64,000 nucleotides of DNA from Thermosediminibacter oceani DSM 16646 (GCF_000144645.1 NC_014377.1:1364001-1428000); one strand, 5' to 3'; positions 17,807 to 26,573 are shown, counted from the stretch's first letter. The notes: generated by a model not told the origin, from the sequence alone. Numbers and translations: made by a program.

Positions 17807-17895
17807 TGGTGCCGGGAACCGGAATCGAACCGGTATGGGTATTGCTACCCGCAGGATTTTAAGTCCTGTGCGTCTGCCAGTTCCGCCATCCCGGC
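17807..17895 (-). tRNA. tRNA-Leu(TAA)
   Basis: A class II tRNA of 89 bases with a long variable arm, anticodon loop CTTAAAA, acceptor GCCGGGA/TCCCGGC-type pairing and encoded CCA. Its 3' 21 bases are duplicated at 14954-14974. Confidence 0.97.
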
Positions 17896-17923
17896 TCTTT
17901 TATTTAATTGGAGGCTATTTAAT

Positions 17924-17997
<74 letters not shown>

Positions 17998-18011
17998 ATT
18001 TAAATAAAAAA

Positions 18012-18086
18012 TGGAGCGGAAGACGGGATTTGAACCCGCGACCCTCGCCTTGGCAAGGCGATGCTCTACCCCTGAGCCACTTCCGC
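18012..18086 (-). tRNA. tRNA-Gly(GCC)
   Basis: Acceptor GCGGAAG/CTTCCGC, anticodon stem TCGCC/GGCGA with loop TTGCCAA, T-arm GTTCAAATC, encoded CCA. Confidence 0.97.
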
Positions 18087-18093
18087 ACATATC

Positions 18094-18169
<76 letters not shown>

Positions 18170-18179
18170 TGGTAAAATA

Positions 18180-18256
18180 TGGCGACCCAGAAGGGACTTG
18201 AACCCTCGGCCTCCAGCGTGACAGGCTGGCGTTCTAACCAACTGAACTACTGGGCC
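18180..18256 (-). tRNA. tRNA-Asp(GTC)
   Basis: Acceptor GGCCCAG/CTGGGTC, anticodon loop CTGTCAC, T-arm GTTCAAGTC, encoded CCA. Confidence 0.97.
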
Positions 18257-18267
18257 GCATATTTTTT

Positions 18268-18343
18268 TGGTGGGCGAAACAGGGCTCGAACCTGTGACCC
18301 CGTGCTTGTAAGGCACGTGCTCTCCCAGCTGAGCTATCCGCCC
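18268..18343 (-). tRNA. tRNA-Val(TAC)
   Basis: Acceptor GGGCGGA with TTCGCCC, anticodon loop CTTACAA, T-arm GTTCGAGCC, encoded CCA. First member of the array. Confidence 0.97.
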
Positions 18344-18357
18344 TTGCGACAATTCAT

Positions 18358-18386
18358 AGTATACATGATAATTTAGCCGATGTCAA
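18358..18386 (-). promoter_or_regulatory. Sigma-A promoter of the tRNA array
   Basis: TTGACA (18381-18386) and TATACT (18358-18363), 17-bp spacer, 15 bp upstream of tRNA-Val(TAC). Confidence 0.85.
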
Positions 18387-18461
18387 AAATAATGAACTTC
18401 TATTATAAGCGTTTATGCAGTATATGCACAAATTATCGCCTTATTTCTTTAAATATCTAGT

Positions 18462-18716
18462 TCATCTATTTCCAGACTCATCGTTTTTATCTTCAATATC
18501 TATTTTCCCGTCTTCCCTGTCAATTTCCCTCTTAGCAAGATTTATCATCTTTTTCACCATATGCCCGCCTATTTTACCCGCTTCCCGTGTGGTCAAGTTT
18601 TCCCATCCGCGTTCCCTTATGTCGTCGTCGAGATGCAGTTCCTTTGCAACTTCTTCCTTTAATTTCTCGAGTTCCTTTTCAGGTTCGGAATTTGCCTGAT
18701 TTTTGCGTCGGGACAT
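18462..18716 (-). CDS. Small acid-soluble spore protein, alpha/beta type (divergent)
   Basis: An 84-aa protein with the alpha/beta SASP layout: LEKLKEEVAKEL, then a linker, then LTTREAGKIGGHMVKKMI, which matches the family's second helix (LTSREVGxVGGxMVKKMI). These proteins coat and protect spore DNA and are cleaved by GPR at germination. The charged head and a longer acidic tail (DREDGKIDIEDKND) are unusual. ATG at 18716 follows GGAGGGTTCAGGT. It is monocistronic and supports a spore-forming host. Confidence 0.85.
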   Translation of the reverse strand: MSRRKNQANSEPEKELEKLKEEVAKELHLDDDIRERGWENLTTREAGKIGGHMVKKMINLAKREIDREDGKIDIEDKNDESGNR

Positions 18717-18848
18717 ACCTGAACCCTCCAATTCCGATTCAAATACTTTATTATAGAGTATAAACAATATTTTCATTAATATACATAATCGGGGTGGTAT
18801 TGTAGATATGGATTCAGTATGCTGGAAGCAAGACACTATCGGGAAGCT

Positions 18849-19940
18849 CTAGGATCCTTTCAGAATTTCCTTTAGCGACCTGATCAGCACTTCGTTTTGC
18901 TTCGGGGTACCGACGCTGAAGCGGAGTGTATTCTCCACACCTTCTCCTTCCGGTTTTTTCGTGAGTATACCTTTCTCCAAAAGTTTTTGATAAACGTAAT
19001 CCCTGGAGATTTCAAACCTGCACAGGAAAAAATTTGCACTGCTCGGGTATACGGTTATCCCTGGGATACCTTCAAGCTTGGTCTTCAAATTTTCCCTCGC
19101 GCTTATTATTTTTCGCCTGACTTTCTCTACCCAGTCCATGTTCTTTAAAACTTCCACTGCAGCTATCTGGGAAAATAGGCTCACGTTGTAAGGGGGCTTG
19201 ACTTTATAAAATTCTTCTATCAGCGCTTCATTGGCTACGGCATAACCGATTCTCAAGCCGGCCAGAGAGAATACCTTGGAAAAGGTCCTGATTATAACCA
19301 GATTGGGGTAATCGGAAAGCCTGTTTATAAAGGTCCTACCTCCAAATTCATAGTACGCTTCATCGATCGCAACTATTCCGTTGAAGCCATCGATCAATTC
19401 AATAATATCTTCCTCTTCGAAATAATCTCCTGTGGGGTTGTTGGGGTAACAGATAAACATCACCTGAGGTGTATCTTTTTTAAAGTATTTTTTTATCTTT
19501 AATACATCCAGGCTCCACTTCCAACCTGTCGCATACTTTTCTAGCAGGAGAGGAATATTAATAACGCGGGCACCGGATATGATCGAAAAAGTCTCATAGC
19601 TCGGGAAGGCGGGAACCGGTATTATAACCTCTCTGCCAGGCCCGGCAAAAGCCAAAACAATGTCGTATATTATCTCGTCGGCACCACTTCCGACAAAAAT
19701 CTTGTCGGGCTCAATCCCCAGATATCCGGCTAATGCCTGTCTCACCTCATCGCAGCTGGGGTCATAATAACAATTAAAACTTTCTTTCTTTACTCTCTCC
19801 CAGATGCGCATCTTCAAGTCTTCGGGTAGATCGTAAGGACTTTCATTGGAATTGAGTTTTATCTGGCACGGTTCTTTAGCAGGTTTGTATGGCGATAGTT
19901 TCAAAAGGTCCTCTCGCAAGTATTTCGACGTCGATTTCAA
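18849..19940 (-). CDS. hisC: Histidinol-phosphate aminotransferase
   Basis: A 363-aa fold type I PLP aminotransferase that converts imidazole-acetol phosphate to histidinol phosphate; some also act on aromatic amino acids. It shows LNSNESPY at the N-terminus, GSGADEIIYDIVLAF, YPNNPTGDYF, the PLP-Asp region IVAIDEAYYEF, and RTFSKVFSLAGLRIGY with the Schiff-base lysine. The start is TTG after GGGGGTATGCTCC. It stands alone and is transcribed divergently from the NifU-like gene. The related CobD (24531-25646) differs by its HGGN N-terminus and cobalamin context. Confidence 0.92.
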   Translation of the reverse strand: MKSTSKYLREDLLKLSPYKPAKEPCQIKLNSNESPYDLPEDLKMRIWERVKKESFNCYYDPSCDEVRQALAGYLGIEPDKIFVGSGADEIIYDIVLAFAGPGREVIIPVPAFPSYETFSIISGARVINIPLLLEKYATGWKWSLDVLKIKKYFKKDTPQVMFICYPNNPTGDYFEEEDIIELIDGFNGIVAIDEAYYEFGGRTFINRLSDYPNLVIIRTFSKVFSLAGLRIGYAVANEALIEEFYKVKPPYNVSLFSQIAAVEVLKNMDWVEKVRRKIISARENLKTKLEGIPGITVYPSSANFFLCRFEISRDYVYQKLLEKGILTKKPEGEGVENTLRFSVGTPKQNEVLIRSLKEILKGS

Positions 19941-19982
19941 GGAGCATACCCCCTGAAGATTTATTATTTTAAATTAATAGAG

Positions 19983-20012
19983 ACTATAACATATAACGGT
20001 TCGGAAAGTCAA
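19983..20012 (-). promoter_or_regulatory. Sigma-A promoter of hisC
   Basis: TTGACT (20007-20012) and TATAGT (19983-19988) with 18-bp spacing, divergent from the nfu promoter. Confidence 0.72.
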
Positions 20013-20039
20013 TGGATTGAGTTTATTCTATCGTTCAAA

Positions 20040-20068
20040 TTGATAACGAAGATTAATTCTGATATAAT
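20040..20068 (+). promoter_or_regulatory. Sigma-A promoter of the NifU-like gene
   Basis: TTGATA (20040-20045) and TATAAT (20063-20068), 17-bp spacer. Confidence 0.8.
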
Positions 20069-20113
20069 TAAATCAACTTCAAATATATTCTTCTGGAAAG
20101 GAAGTGCGGTATC

Positions 20114-20338
20114 TTGAAAGAAAAGGTACAAGAGGTATTAAACAAGATCCGTCCATCGCTTCAGGCCGACGGTGGCGATGTGGAGCTGGTAGATGTCGAC
20201 GAAGAAAAGGGCATTGTCAAGGTGAGACTGACGGGTAGCTGTTTTGGATGCCCATTCTCAACATTGACCCTCAAAAACGGAATCGAACAGGTACTAAAAG
20301 AAGAGGTGCCCGGTGTAAAGGAAGTACAATCGGTTTAA
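20114..20338 (+). CDS. NifU C-terminal-domain Fe-S scaffold/carrier
   Basis: A 74-aa stand-alone Nfu domain. The motif [18 protein letters not shown] carries the CxxC that binds a bridging [4Fe-4S] cluster between two subunits for delivery to apoproteins. The N-terminus [21 protein letters not shown] is typical. TTG start. The IS1182-like element sits in the terminator shared with cobC, 25 bases past the stop. Confidence 0.95.
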   Translation: MKEKVQEVLNKIRPSLQADGGDVELVDVDEEKGIVKVRLTGSCFGCPFSTLTLKNGIEQVLKEEVPGVKEVQSV

Positions 20339-20342
20339 AAAA

Positions 20343-20363
20343 AAACAGCCTTTCAGGCTGTTT
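20343..20363. repeat. Left target-site duplication (hairpin) of IS1182-like copy 2
   Basis: 21 bases repeated at 21956-21976. They contain the stem AACAGCC-TTTCA-GGCTGTT flanked by A and T runs, i.e. a bidirectional terminator between nfu and cobC. Confidence 0.88.
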
Positions 20364-21955
20364 CAGCTTGTAGACAAAGCCGCTTTTAGGTTATGCATCC
20401 TAAAAGCGGCTTTTTGTTGAAGGCGAAGAAAATTTTTAAGAAAAACGAATGTAAAGCGGGGACTGTTGGCGGAAACGTTCCCCGTCTTTTCTTCCATAAA
20501 GCCAGCTTTTTTAAATTCATGCATGCGAAAAGAAGCGTGAGGTAATGTCCGACTTTCCTCAAGCCTCGTAGATTTGTATAGCGCATGCCATGCTTTTCCT
20601 TCGCATCGGCAAATACCCGCTCGATGGTCTGGCCGCGCATTTTGTATAGTTCTTTACCCCATTGGGTGTGTCTTATATCTTCCGCTTTTTCCACGTAATG
20701 CTCCCATATATGCCGAGTTATGATTTTTGTGTAATTTTTACTTTGGGTGCACTGCAAGCGCATGGGACATTCACAGCATACTCGGGGATTGCTCTTATAT
20801 TCCCGGTATCCCGCCCGGTTGGTGGTACTGTATTCTAATACCTGGTTATTGGGGCAAATGTAGCAATCATAATATTCGTCATAGACGTATTCGCGTTTTT
20901 TAAAGTAGCCATCTTTGGTCATCGGCCTCTTGTAGGGCATAACGGGAAGCGCTCCTGCCTCAATGATTTCTCTGCATATCCCGGGAGTTTTGTAGCCTGC
21001 ATCAACCACTACCGCCTCTATTTTAGAAAATTTATCGTTTACTTCTTGAAATAAATCGAAGAATACCTGGCTGTCATGAACATTTCCAGGTGCTATTTTG
21101 ACACCAAGGACAAAGTTGTTCCGGTCACAGGCTACAGAAGCTGTGTAGGCAAAGCAGCGCTCTTTTTCCCCTTTTTGAAACATCCCACTTTCAGGATCTG
21201 TGGTGCTTACCCTGACTTTTTTAGAGCTATTTTCTCCTTTGTTGTTATCGTCATCATCATCTTCTTCAAAGGGCTTTTTACCGTTTGCTTCCCGTTCGGC
21301 GTTGATTTCTTTTAAAAGTTCTTTCTTATATTTTTGAGTCCGTTGCTTAGCGACTTTCTCGATATATTTATTCTTATTGGCACTGGCTTTTATGTGAGTA
21401 GCATCGATAAATACTGCATCTGTTTTAACAAACCCGCATTCTATTGCTTCCATCAACACCCGCTCGAATATCTTTTCAAATAGATCACTTTCCTTAAACC
21501 GCCGTTCATAGTTTTTTCCAAAAGTCGAAAAGTGAGGTATTTTTTCTTGTAATCCATAGCCTAAAAACCAACGGTAAGCTACATTGACTTCTACTTCTTT
21601 GATGGTTTGGCGCATGGAGCGGATTCCATACAATGCTTGGAGCATGAGTAGCTTAATTAACACTACCGGGTCAATACTAGGTCTTCCTGTATTTTCGCTA
21701 TATAGGTCTTTTACTTCATCATAAATGAAATTAAAGTCGATGCTTTCTTCTACTGCCCTAAGGAGATGGTCTTGAGGTACTAAGCTATCGATGCTTACTA
21801 ATTCTACCTGCTCTATTATTTCTCGATTTTTCTTCGTTAACATTTCATCGCCCCACAATATATTTGTATCTTCTTTAATTTTACTAAAAAGCTGATGATT
21901 TTTGTACTAGCTTTTGCAAAAAAAGACTGTCGACAGTTACTTTGTCGACAGTCTG
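20364..21955 (-). mobile_element. IS1182-like element copy 2 (intact)
   Basis: 1,592 bp, from CAGCTTGTAGACAAAG to the complement of CAGACTGTCGACAAAG. It has one transposase gene, a hairpin at each end (20377-20412 and about 21924-21954) and a 21-bp target duplication made of a terminator. The right-end stem (AGACTGTCGACA with TGTCGACAGTCT) followed by Ts on the minus strand would block outside transcription from entering the transposase gene. Confidence 0.93.
20386..21843 (-). CDS. IS1182-like DDE transposase
   Basis: A 485-aa transposase. The N-terminal domain (about 1-115) has SIDSLVPQDHLLRAVEESID and GRPSIDPVVLIKLLMLQ, the signature of IS1182/IS5-like proteins. The DDE core begins at VFIDATHIKASANK and carries an acidic insert (EEDDDDDNN). 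Then come VVVDAGYKTPG, a CYICPNN/CCECPMRLQC zinc cluster and QTIERVFADAKEKHGMRY with the catalytic Glu. The ATG at 21843 follows GGGGCGATGAA. It ends inside the hairpin at 20377-20412. No frameshift is seen, so it is probably active. Confidence 0.94.
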   Translation of the reverse strand: MLTKKNREIIEQVELVSIDSLVPQDHLLRAVEESIDFNFIYDEVKDLYSENTGRPSIDPVVLIKLLMLQALYGIRSMRQTIKEVEVNVAYRWFLGYGLQEKIPHFSTFGKNYERRFKESDLFEKIFERVLMEAIECGFVKTDAVFIDATHIKASANKNKYIEKVAKQRTQKYKKELLKEINAEREANGKKPFEEDDDDDNNKGENSSKKVRVSTTDPESGMFQKGEKERCFAYTASVACDRNNFVLGVKIAPGNVHDSQVFFDLFQEVNDKFSKIEAVVVDAGYKTPGICREIIEAGALPVMPYKRPMTKDGYFKKREYVYDEYYDCYICPNNQVLEYSTTNRAGYREYKSNPRVCCECPMRLQCTQSKNYTKIITRHIWEHYVEKAEDIRHTQWGKELYKMRGQTIERVFADAKEKHGMRYTNLRGLRKVGHYLTLLFACMNLKKLALWKKRRGTFPPTVPALHSFFLKIFFAFNKKPLLGCIT

Positions 21956-21976
21956 AAACAGCCTTTCAGGCTGTTT
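21956..21976. terminator. Right hairpin duplication; terminator of cobC operon
   Basis: Second copy of the AACAGCC-TTTCA-GGCTGTT stem, just beyond the cobC stop, with a T-run on the plus strand. Each copy retains a complete stem, so both flanking genes keep a terminator. Confidence 0.8.
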
Positions 21977-21979
21977 TTT

Positions 21980-22603
21980 TTATTCCAGATGCTGGGTCTC
22001 GTTTACCTTCACTATAAAAGTATTGTCATCATTCAATTCACCGCTGCCGTCGTAATGTAATACGGTAATGGAACCATTGCTTATTTTAAACTTCCAAAAA
22101 TACCTGAAATCCAGGCCGAGGACGGCCGTTAATATCACCCTTATAGGGCCAGCGTGGGTAACAATCAAAATATTGCCGTCAGGATGATTTTTTGCTGCAA
22201 GCTTTACAAAACTTGAAACCCTTTCCACCAGGTCCTTCAGGCTCTCACCACCCGGTGGCCTGTTTTCGCTCGGATTACACCGCCACCGGTGGAATTCTTC
22301 GGGGTATTTTTCTTCAAGCTCCTGATATGAATGCCCTTCCCATTCCCCGAAACTGAGCTCTCTCATATCCTTTGTGGAAATTACGGGAAGCCCGTGAGGT
22401 GCTGCGATGATTTTTGCAGTCTCGAGAGCTCTTTCAAGGTCGCTGGAATACACAGCATCGAAGGTTTCCCGCTTTAAAACCTGTGAAAGCCTTGCTGCCT
22501 GCTGCCTCCCCTTTTCGTTAAGAGGGATATCCTTCTGTCCCTGGTACAAAAAATTTCTATTCCAGAGGGTTTCACCATGTCTCACCAGAAATATCCTGGC
22601 CAA
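21980..22603 (-). CDS. cobC: Alpha-ribazole-5'-phosphate phosphatase (CobC-like histidine phosphatase)
   Basis: A 207-aa histidine phosphatase: FLVRHGETLWN with the phospho-accepting His, SSDLERALETA, ELSFGEWEGHSY with the catalytic Glu, and VTHAGPIRVIL with the second His. In the cobalamin lower-ligand pathway CobC dephosphorylates alpha-ribazole phosphate or adenosylcobalamin phosphate. It is the last gene of the riboswitch-controlled operon, downstream of cobS. Without this context a phosphoglycerate-mutase-like phosphatase would be equally possible. The 127-base gap to cobS holds a 9-bp inverted repeat (AGGAGTGCC at 22676-22684, GGCACTCCT at 22707-22715) and no convincing gene. Confidence 0.87.
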   Translation of the reverse strand: MARIFLVRHGETLWNRNFLYQGQKDIPLNEKGRQQAARLSQVLKRETFDAVYSSDLERALETAKIIAAPHGLPVISTKDMRELSFGEWEGHSYQELEEKYPEEFHRWRCNPSENRPPGGESLKDLVERVSSFVKLAAKNHPDGNILIVTHAGPIRVILTAVLGLDFRYFWKFKISNGSITVLHYDGSGELNDDNTFIVKVNETQHLE

Positions 22604-22730
22604 GCCAATCCTTTTAACCCAAACTGTGCAAAAATGCAGCGGTTTGAGGCTGGGCTATTTGTATTCCGCCCTTTCAGGAGTGCCCACTCCCAGCCGGCGG
22701 TATTTAGGCACTCCTATACCCATCACAAGT

Positions 22731-23468
22731 TTATAGTCTTCCAAAATAAATCAAATAAATGTAGAGGGCTGCAATTTCACAGAATTCGTTGACGGCGCCG
22801 TAAGTATCTCCGGTCATTCCTCCAAGCTGCCTGAATATGTATAGCGAAAATAAAAGGCCCGAAACAAAAGTTAAAAACGCGATTTTTATACCTTCAATTC
22901 CTGCTGCTATAAAAACGATCGTTAGAGTGAATAAGGTGGATAAAAAAAACATCATTGATGATTTGTCTTCATTGAAGACTCTACCGATCCCCTTTTCCCG
23001 AAGGTAGGGAAAAAAGGTGATGCTATAGGTCATCATCCATCTTGAAATCACCGGAAATATAATTAATAACCTGGTCCTAAACTCCGGAAGTATCGAAAGC
23101 ATGGCCGAATACTTTAGTAAAAGGAGGAGTACCACACCAATCGCACCGTAGGCCCCCAGGCGGCTGTCTTTCATCACTTCAAGCTTTTTCTCCCTCTCCT
23201 TCCCGCAAAAAAGGCCGTCCATAGTATCCGCAAAACCGTCCACGTGCAACCCGCCGGTAACTATCATTTCAAGGGTTACGAGCAAAGCAGCCAGCGCGGG
23301 AGCCGGAACGGCCTTTTTTAGAATCAAATCAACGCCCGCCAAGAGGACACCTATAACAGCTCCAACAAACGGGAAAAAAGGCAGGGATCGGGCTATATGT
23401 TTTTGATCCAATTCGAAATAAGGCAACGGTATTCTTGTCAGAAACAAAAACGCAGCGTATAATCCCAT
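22731..23468 (-). CDS. cobS: Adenosylcobinamide-GDP ribazoletransferase (cobalamin synthase)
   Basis: A 245-aa polytopic membrane protein joining AdoCbi-GDP and alpha-ribazole (phosphate) to make adenosylcobalamin. Family marks include FLTRIPLP near the N-terminus and VTGGLHVDGFADTMDGLF with the metal-binding acidic residues; KDSRLGAYGAIGVVLLLL follows, and then five or six hydrophobic segments. It sits between cbiB and cobC. Confidence 0.95.
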   Translation of the reverse strand: MGLYAAFLFLTRIPLPYFELDQKHIARSLPFFPFVGAVIGVLLAGVDLILKKAVPAPALAALLVTLEMIVTGGLHVDGFADTMDGLFCGKEREKKLEVMKDSRLGAYGAIGVVLLLLLKYSAMLSILPEFRTRLLIIFPVISRWMMTYSITFFPYLREKGIGRVFNEDKSSMMFFLSTLFTLTIVFIAAGIEGIKIAFLTFVSGLLFSLYIFRQLGGMTGDTYGAVNEFCEIAALYIYLIYFGRL

Positions 23469-23554
23469 AAGTAACTTTCACACCTTTTCTAAAATCTTAA
23501 TTCATTTCCTTTAAAAATCCCCGTTAAAAAAGTTTGTACCGCAAATAAAACTTT

Positions 23555-24517
23555 TTAAGCTAATATCAAAATAATTATTTCGCCAGTGACCAGCGCCAGA
23601 AAAGCGGAGATTATACTGAGCGCCACCGTAACCTTTATGTCTTCCGGCTTTATATCCCTCAACTTCTGACCCATATAAGGACTGAAGTGCAAACTGCCGG
23701 AATAAGAGTTCCAGCCTCCCAGGCGGATACCCAGAGCACCCGCTACAGCCGCTTCGGGAATTCCCGCATTAGGGCTTTCATGATTTCCGGCGTCAGAAAG
23801 TACCGTCTTAAACCCTCTTTTTGCATCGAGACCAAGGAGCAACGATGCGGTGAGGATTAAAAGCCCCCCCAGTCTTGCGGGAATGAAGTTTAAAAGGTCG
23901 TCCATCCTGGCCGAGAACCACCCGAAGTGAATATACCTCTCGTTTTTATATCCTACCATTGAATCAAGGGTACTCGCGGCTTTAAAAGCTAAAGCCAGGG
24001 GCCCACCACCGAGAAAGGCGTAAAATATAGGGGAAATGATTCCGTCAACGGTGTTTTCAGCAACCGTCTCGACGGTAGCTCTGCATATCTCTTCCACAGG
24101 GAGATCTTGGGTATCCCTGCCGACTATGCCTCCGAGTCGCGCTCTGGCTTCTTGTAGATCCCCCGACCGCAATTTTGCCAGTATTGCAAAAGCTTCATCC
24201 GCCAGATTTTTTGTCGCCAGCGATGTGTATATGAGCCATGTGGAGCAGAAAAATCCCAGCCAGTAATTTAATTTATAAGACAAAGCTATTATCGCGTAAG
24301 AGGAAATATATACAGTAGGTACAGTGATCAGCCATAGGATAACTCCCGCTGCCTTTAAGCCCGCCGGGGTTTTAAAAGCGCCGTAAAGGATCTTTTCCAA
24401 ATAGGCAATAAGTTTTCCCGTAAGCACGACGGGATGCGTCGGCCGCCGGGGATCACCCAGGAGCAGGTCCAGGACGAAGGCACAAAGTATAATTATAGCC
24501 GTGTGGTATTTATCCAT
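23555..24517 (-). CDS. cbiB: Adenosylcobinamide-phosphate synthase
   Basis: A 320-aa membrane protein that attaches (R)-1-amino-2-propanol O-phosphate (from CobD) to adenosylcobyric acid. The N-terminal DLLLGDPRRPTHPV and the central VAENTVDGIISPIFYAFLGG are the CbiB/CobD signature. Hydrophobic segments lie at about 7-20, 50-75, 150-175, 200-220 and 295-315. It is also named CobD in other organisms; here the aminotransferase-like neighbour carries that name. Confidence 0.95.
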   Translation of the reverse strand: MDKYHTAIIILCAFVLDLLLGDPRRPTHPVVLTGKLIAYLEKILYGAFKTPAGLKAAGVILWLITVPTVYISSYAIIALSYKLNYWLGFFCSTWLIYTSLATKNLADEAFAILAKLRSGDLQEARARLGGIVGRDTQDLPVEEICRATVETVAENTVDGIISPIFYAFLGGGPLALAFKAASTLDSMVGYKNERYIHFGWFSARMDDLLNFIPARLGGLLILTASLLLGLDAKRGFKTVLSDAGNHESPNAGIPEAAVAGALGIRLGGWNSYSGSLHFSPYMGQKLRDIKPEDIKVTVALSIISAFLALVTGEIIILILA

Positions 24518-24530
24518 GATAATCCGTCCT

Positions 24531-25646
24531 CTACTCTAACCCGATTTCTTTGGTTGCTTGTCTTAGTGCTTCCAGCAGGATTTCGTTTGCCCTCCGGTCC
24601 TTTACGGCCACTCTAAAGTAAGAATCGTCCAGGAACGCAAAATCGCCGCATTCCCTGATCGCGATACCCCTTCTTAGCAGCTCTCGTGCCAGAAATCCGG
24701 CTCCGAATTCAGCCGTTATTTTTACAAGGATGAAATTGGCCGAGGATCTAAAGGGGGTAAAACAGGAAAACTGCCTTAAACCATCCCACAGAAATTCCCT
24801 TTCCCGGGAAATATATTCTCTTGTTTTTTCTATGTAGGCCTTATCCTTTAATACCTCGGACCCCACAGCTCCGGCAAAAGTATTTACGTTCCACGGGTCT
24901 TTAAGTTTTTCTATTTTCTTAATTAATTCCTCATTGCCTATGGCAAAACCTATCCTCAGGCCCGGCAGCGCAAAAAACTTTGTCAGGGACCTGAGCACGA
25001 TGACATTCGAACGGCTCACAACTTCAGCGCAAAGGCTCTGGCTTTCCCCTACGAAGTCCATAAAGGCTTCGTCCAGGAGCAAGAAGGCCTTTGCTCTTTC
25101 CGTTTCCTCAATAAGGGGTTTTATAACATCTTTTACGACAAGGTAACCGGTAGGGTTGTTGGGGTTGCATACTATCACCAGCGCGCCGGGGCATATCCTG
25201 TCTTTTATAGATTCGATAAAATCATAGTCCCAGCAAAAATCATTTTTTGTCATATCCACCAGTTCGGTTTCTATCCGCCTGTTTCGGGATGCAAACGCGT
25301 ATTCTGTAAACGTCGGCGATGGAATAATCACCTTTGACGGTCTCAGGGCTTCCAGGGTTAGATTTATCAATTCCACGGAACCGTTACCGGGAAGGATGTT
25401 TTCGGGTTCTACACCGTAATAAATGGCGGCGGCTTCTCTGAGCTCTACCTGCCCCGGGTCGGGATAATGGACTATTTCATCAATTTTTTCCCATATAATT
25501 TGCCTTACTGAATTAGGAAAACCGAGGGGATTGATGTTGGCACTGAAGTCCAGTATCTCCCGTAGATCCAATTTAAACTTTTTACTCACCTCATAAACAT
25601 TGCCGCCATGGCTTCTCTTTTCCACTTTTTCACCCCCCAGTTTCAT
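24531..25646 (-). CDS. cobD: L-threonine-O-3-phosphate decarboxylase
   Basis: A 371-aa PLP enzyme of the HisC fold that makes (R)-1-amino-2-propanol O-2-phosphate for CbiB. The N-terminal HGGNVYEVSKKF and DFSANINPLGFP are the CobD hallmark. Then come PGNGSVELINL, NPNNPTGYLV and LRSLTKFFALPGLRIGF with the PLP lysine. The start overlaps the pduX stop by four bases (ATGA), which suits the next step, since PduX makes its substrate L-threonine phosphate. Confidence 0.94.
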   Translation of the reverse strand: MKLGGEKVEKRSHGGNVYEVSKKFKLDLREILDFSANINPLGFPNSVRQIIWEKIDEIVHYPDPGQVELREAAAIYYGVEPENILPGNGSVELINLTLEALRPSKVIIPSPTFTEYAFASRNRRIETELVDMTKNDFCWDYDFIESIKDRICPGALVIVCNPNNPTGYLVVKDVIKPLIEETERAKAFLLLDEAFMDFVGESQSLCAEVVSRSNVIVLRSLTKFFALPGLRIGFAIGNEELIKKIEKLKDPWNVNTFAGAVGSEVLKDKAYIEKTREYISREREFLWDGLRQFSCFTPFRSSANFILVKITAEFGAGFLARELLRRGIAIRECGDFAFLDDSYFRVAVKDRRANEILLEALRQATKEIGLE

Positions 25647-26545
25647 AAAATCCGCGGCCCGGAGTTGTCAATAGCGGTTTTTATAACCCTGTATTCTTTT
25701 CCGAAGCCGACCATGATTCGCCTCAAGCCTTCAAAAAAACTGCTTTCTGGAGTACGACCCTTTTCGAAAAATACTCCTACCGCCGACCCGCTGTGGGCTA
25801 CATTAACGCCGACGGCCCCGCACTTCAGACTCAAGTTTATGATATGCTCCAGATGAGGCTTGTAAAGGATCTCCTGGTGAGCTATAGCGCTTTTTATCAT
25901 AGCCCTTCCCAACAGCCCGATATCCTTTTTTCTAAAAGCCTCTCGAGTCATGTATAAAGCCTCTTCCACCATATTTTCTTTTTTCCTGTTCAATTCTTCC
26001 AAATCCCGCCGGCTGTTAAACGACTCAGTATCCACTACTTCTTCCGGATCGATTATGTAAACGTTCATATCGGGCAATTCTCCCAGGCTCTCCCTCCAGG
26101 TTCCGTGCAGGTGGTCGAAAATTACAGACCCTCTGTACATTACTCCATCGCTCGGCTCTATGGACAGAGCAATGTCTGCAATCAGATCGGGCGATATAGA
26201 TTTAGCCAGCGCTCTGGCAGCGGCAAGGCACGCGGCGGTGATATCCGCCGTACTGGAGGATAGCCCCTTCCCCACCGGTATTTGAGATACGATGCGGATA
26301 TCAAAATCGAGTTCGTGAAAACCAAAATAATCCAACAGCTTTCTTATAGCTTCGCGGGCTTTTTGCCAGTCCCCCGCTCCGTCGGTAGAATTTGCAGTAT
26401 GTTTTTTTTCGCCAGAGCCCCGTATCAATTCTACCCTGACCGTTGAGTACAGGGATATCGGGCAGGTAATAAGAAAATTGCGGCCGCCTATAGCCCCCTG
26501 GACTATCTCGCCGCAGCTTGCGGGACAGCGGGCTTCGCCTACCAA
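25643..26545 (-). CDS. pduX: L-threonine kinase (PduX, GHMP family)
   Basis: A 300-aa GHMP kinase that phosphorylates L-threonine with ATP for the cobalamin aminopropanol linker. The N-terminal CPASCGEIVQGAIGGR and the glycine-rich ATP loop PVGKGLSSSTADITA at about 90-104 identify PduX. NVAHSGSAVGVFF forms the C-terminal GHMP motif. The TTG start follows GGAGGGAGAGAA. Coupled to cobD by a four-base overlap. Confidence 0.92.
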   Translation of the reverse strand: MVGEARCPASCGEIVQGAIGGRNFLITCPISLYSTVRVELIRGSGEKKHTANSTDGAGDWQKAREAIRKLLDYFGFHELDFDIRIVSQIPVGKGLSSSTADITAACLAAARALAKSISPDLIADIALSIEPSDGVMYRGSVIFDHLHGTWRESLGELPDMNVYIIDPEEVVDTESFNSRRDLEELNRKKENMVEEALYMTREAFRKKDIGLLGRAMIKSAIAHQEILYKPHLEHIINLSLKCGAVGVNVAHSGSAVGVFFEKGRTPESSFFEGLRRIMVGFGKEYRVIKTAIDNSGPRIL

Positions 26546-26573
26546 TTCTCTCCCTCCTGATAACTTGTGAGAA

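Noticed and set aside
20386-20412. Hairpin at the IS end as a CRISPR or toxin-antitoxin element
   Set aside because: Only one palindrome per copy, belonging to the transposase 3' end; no repeat array is present.
22655-22723. 22-codon frame (MGIGVPKYRRLG...) between cobS and cobC
   Set aside because: No ribosome site and no known family; the inverted repeat AGGAGTGCC/GGCACTCCT there explains the structure equally well.
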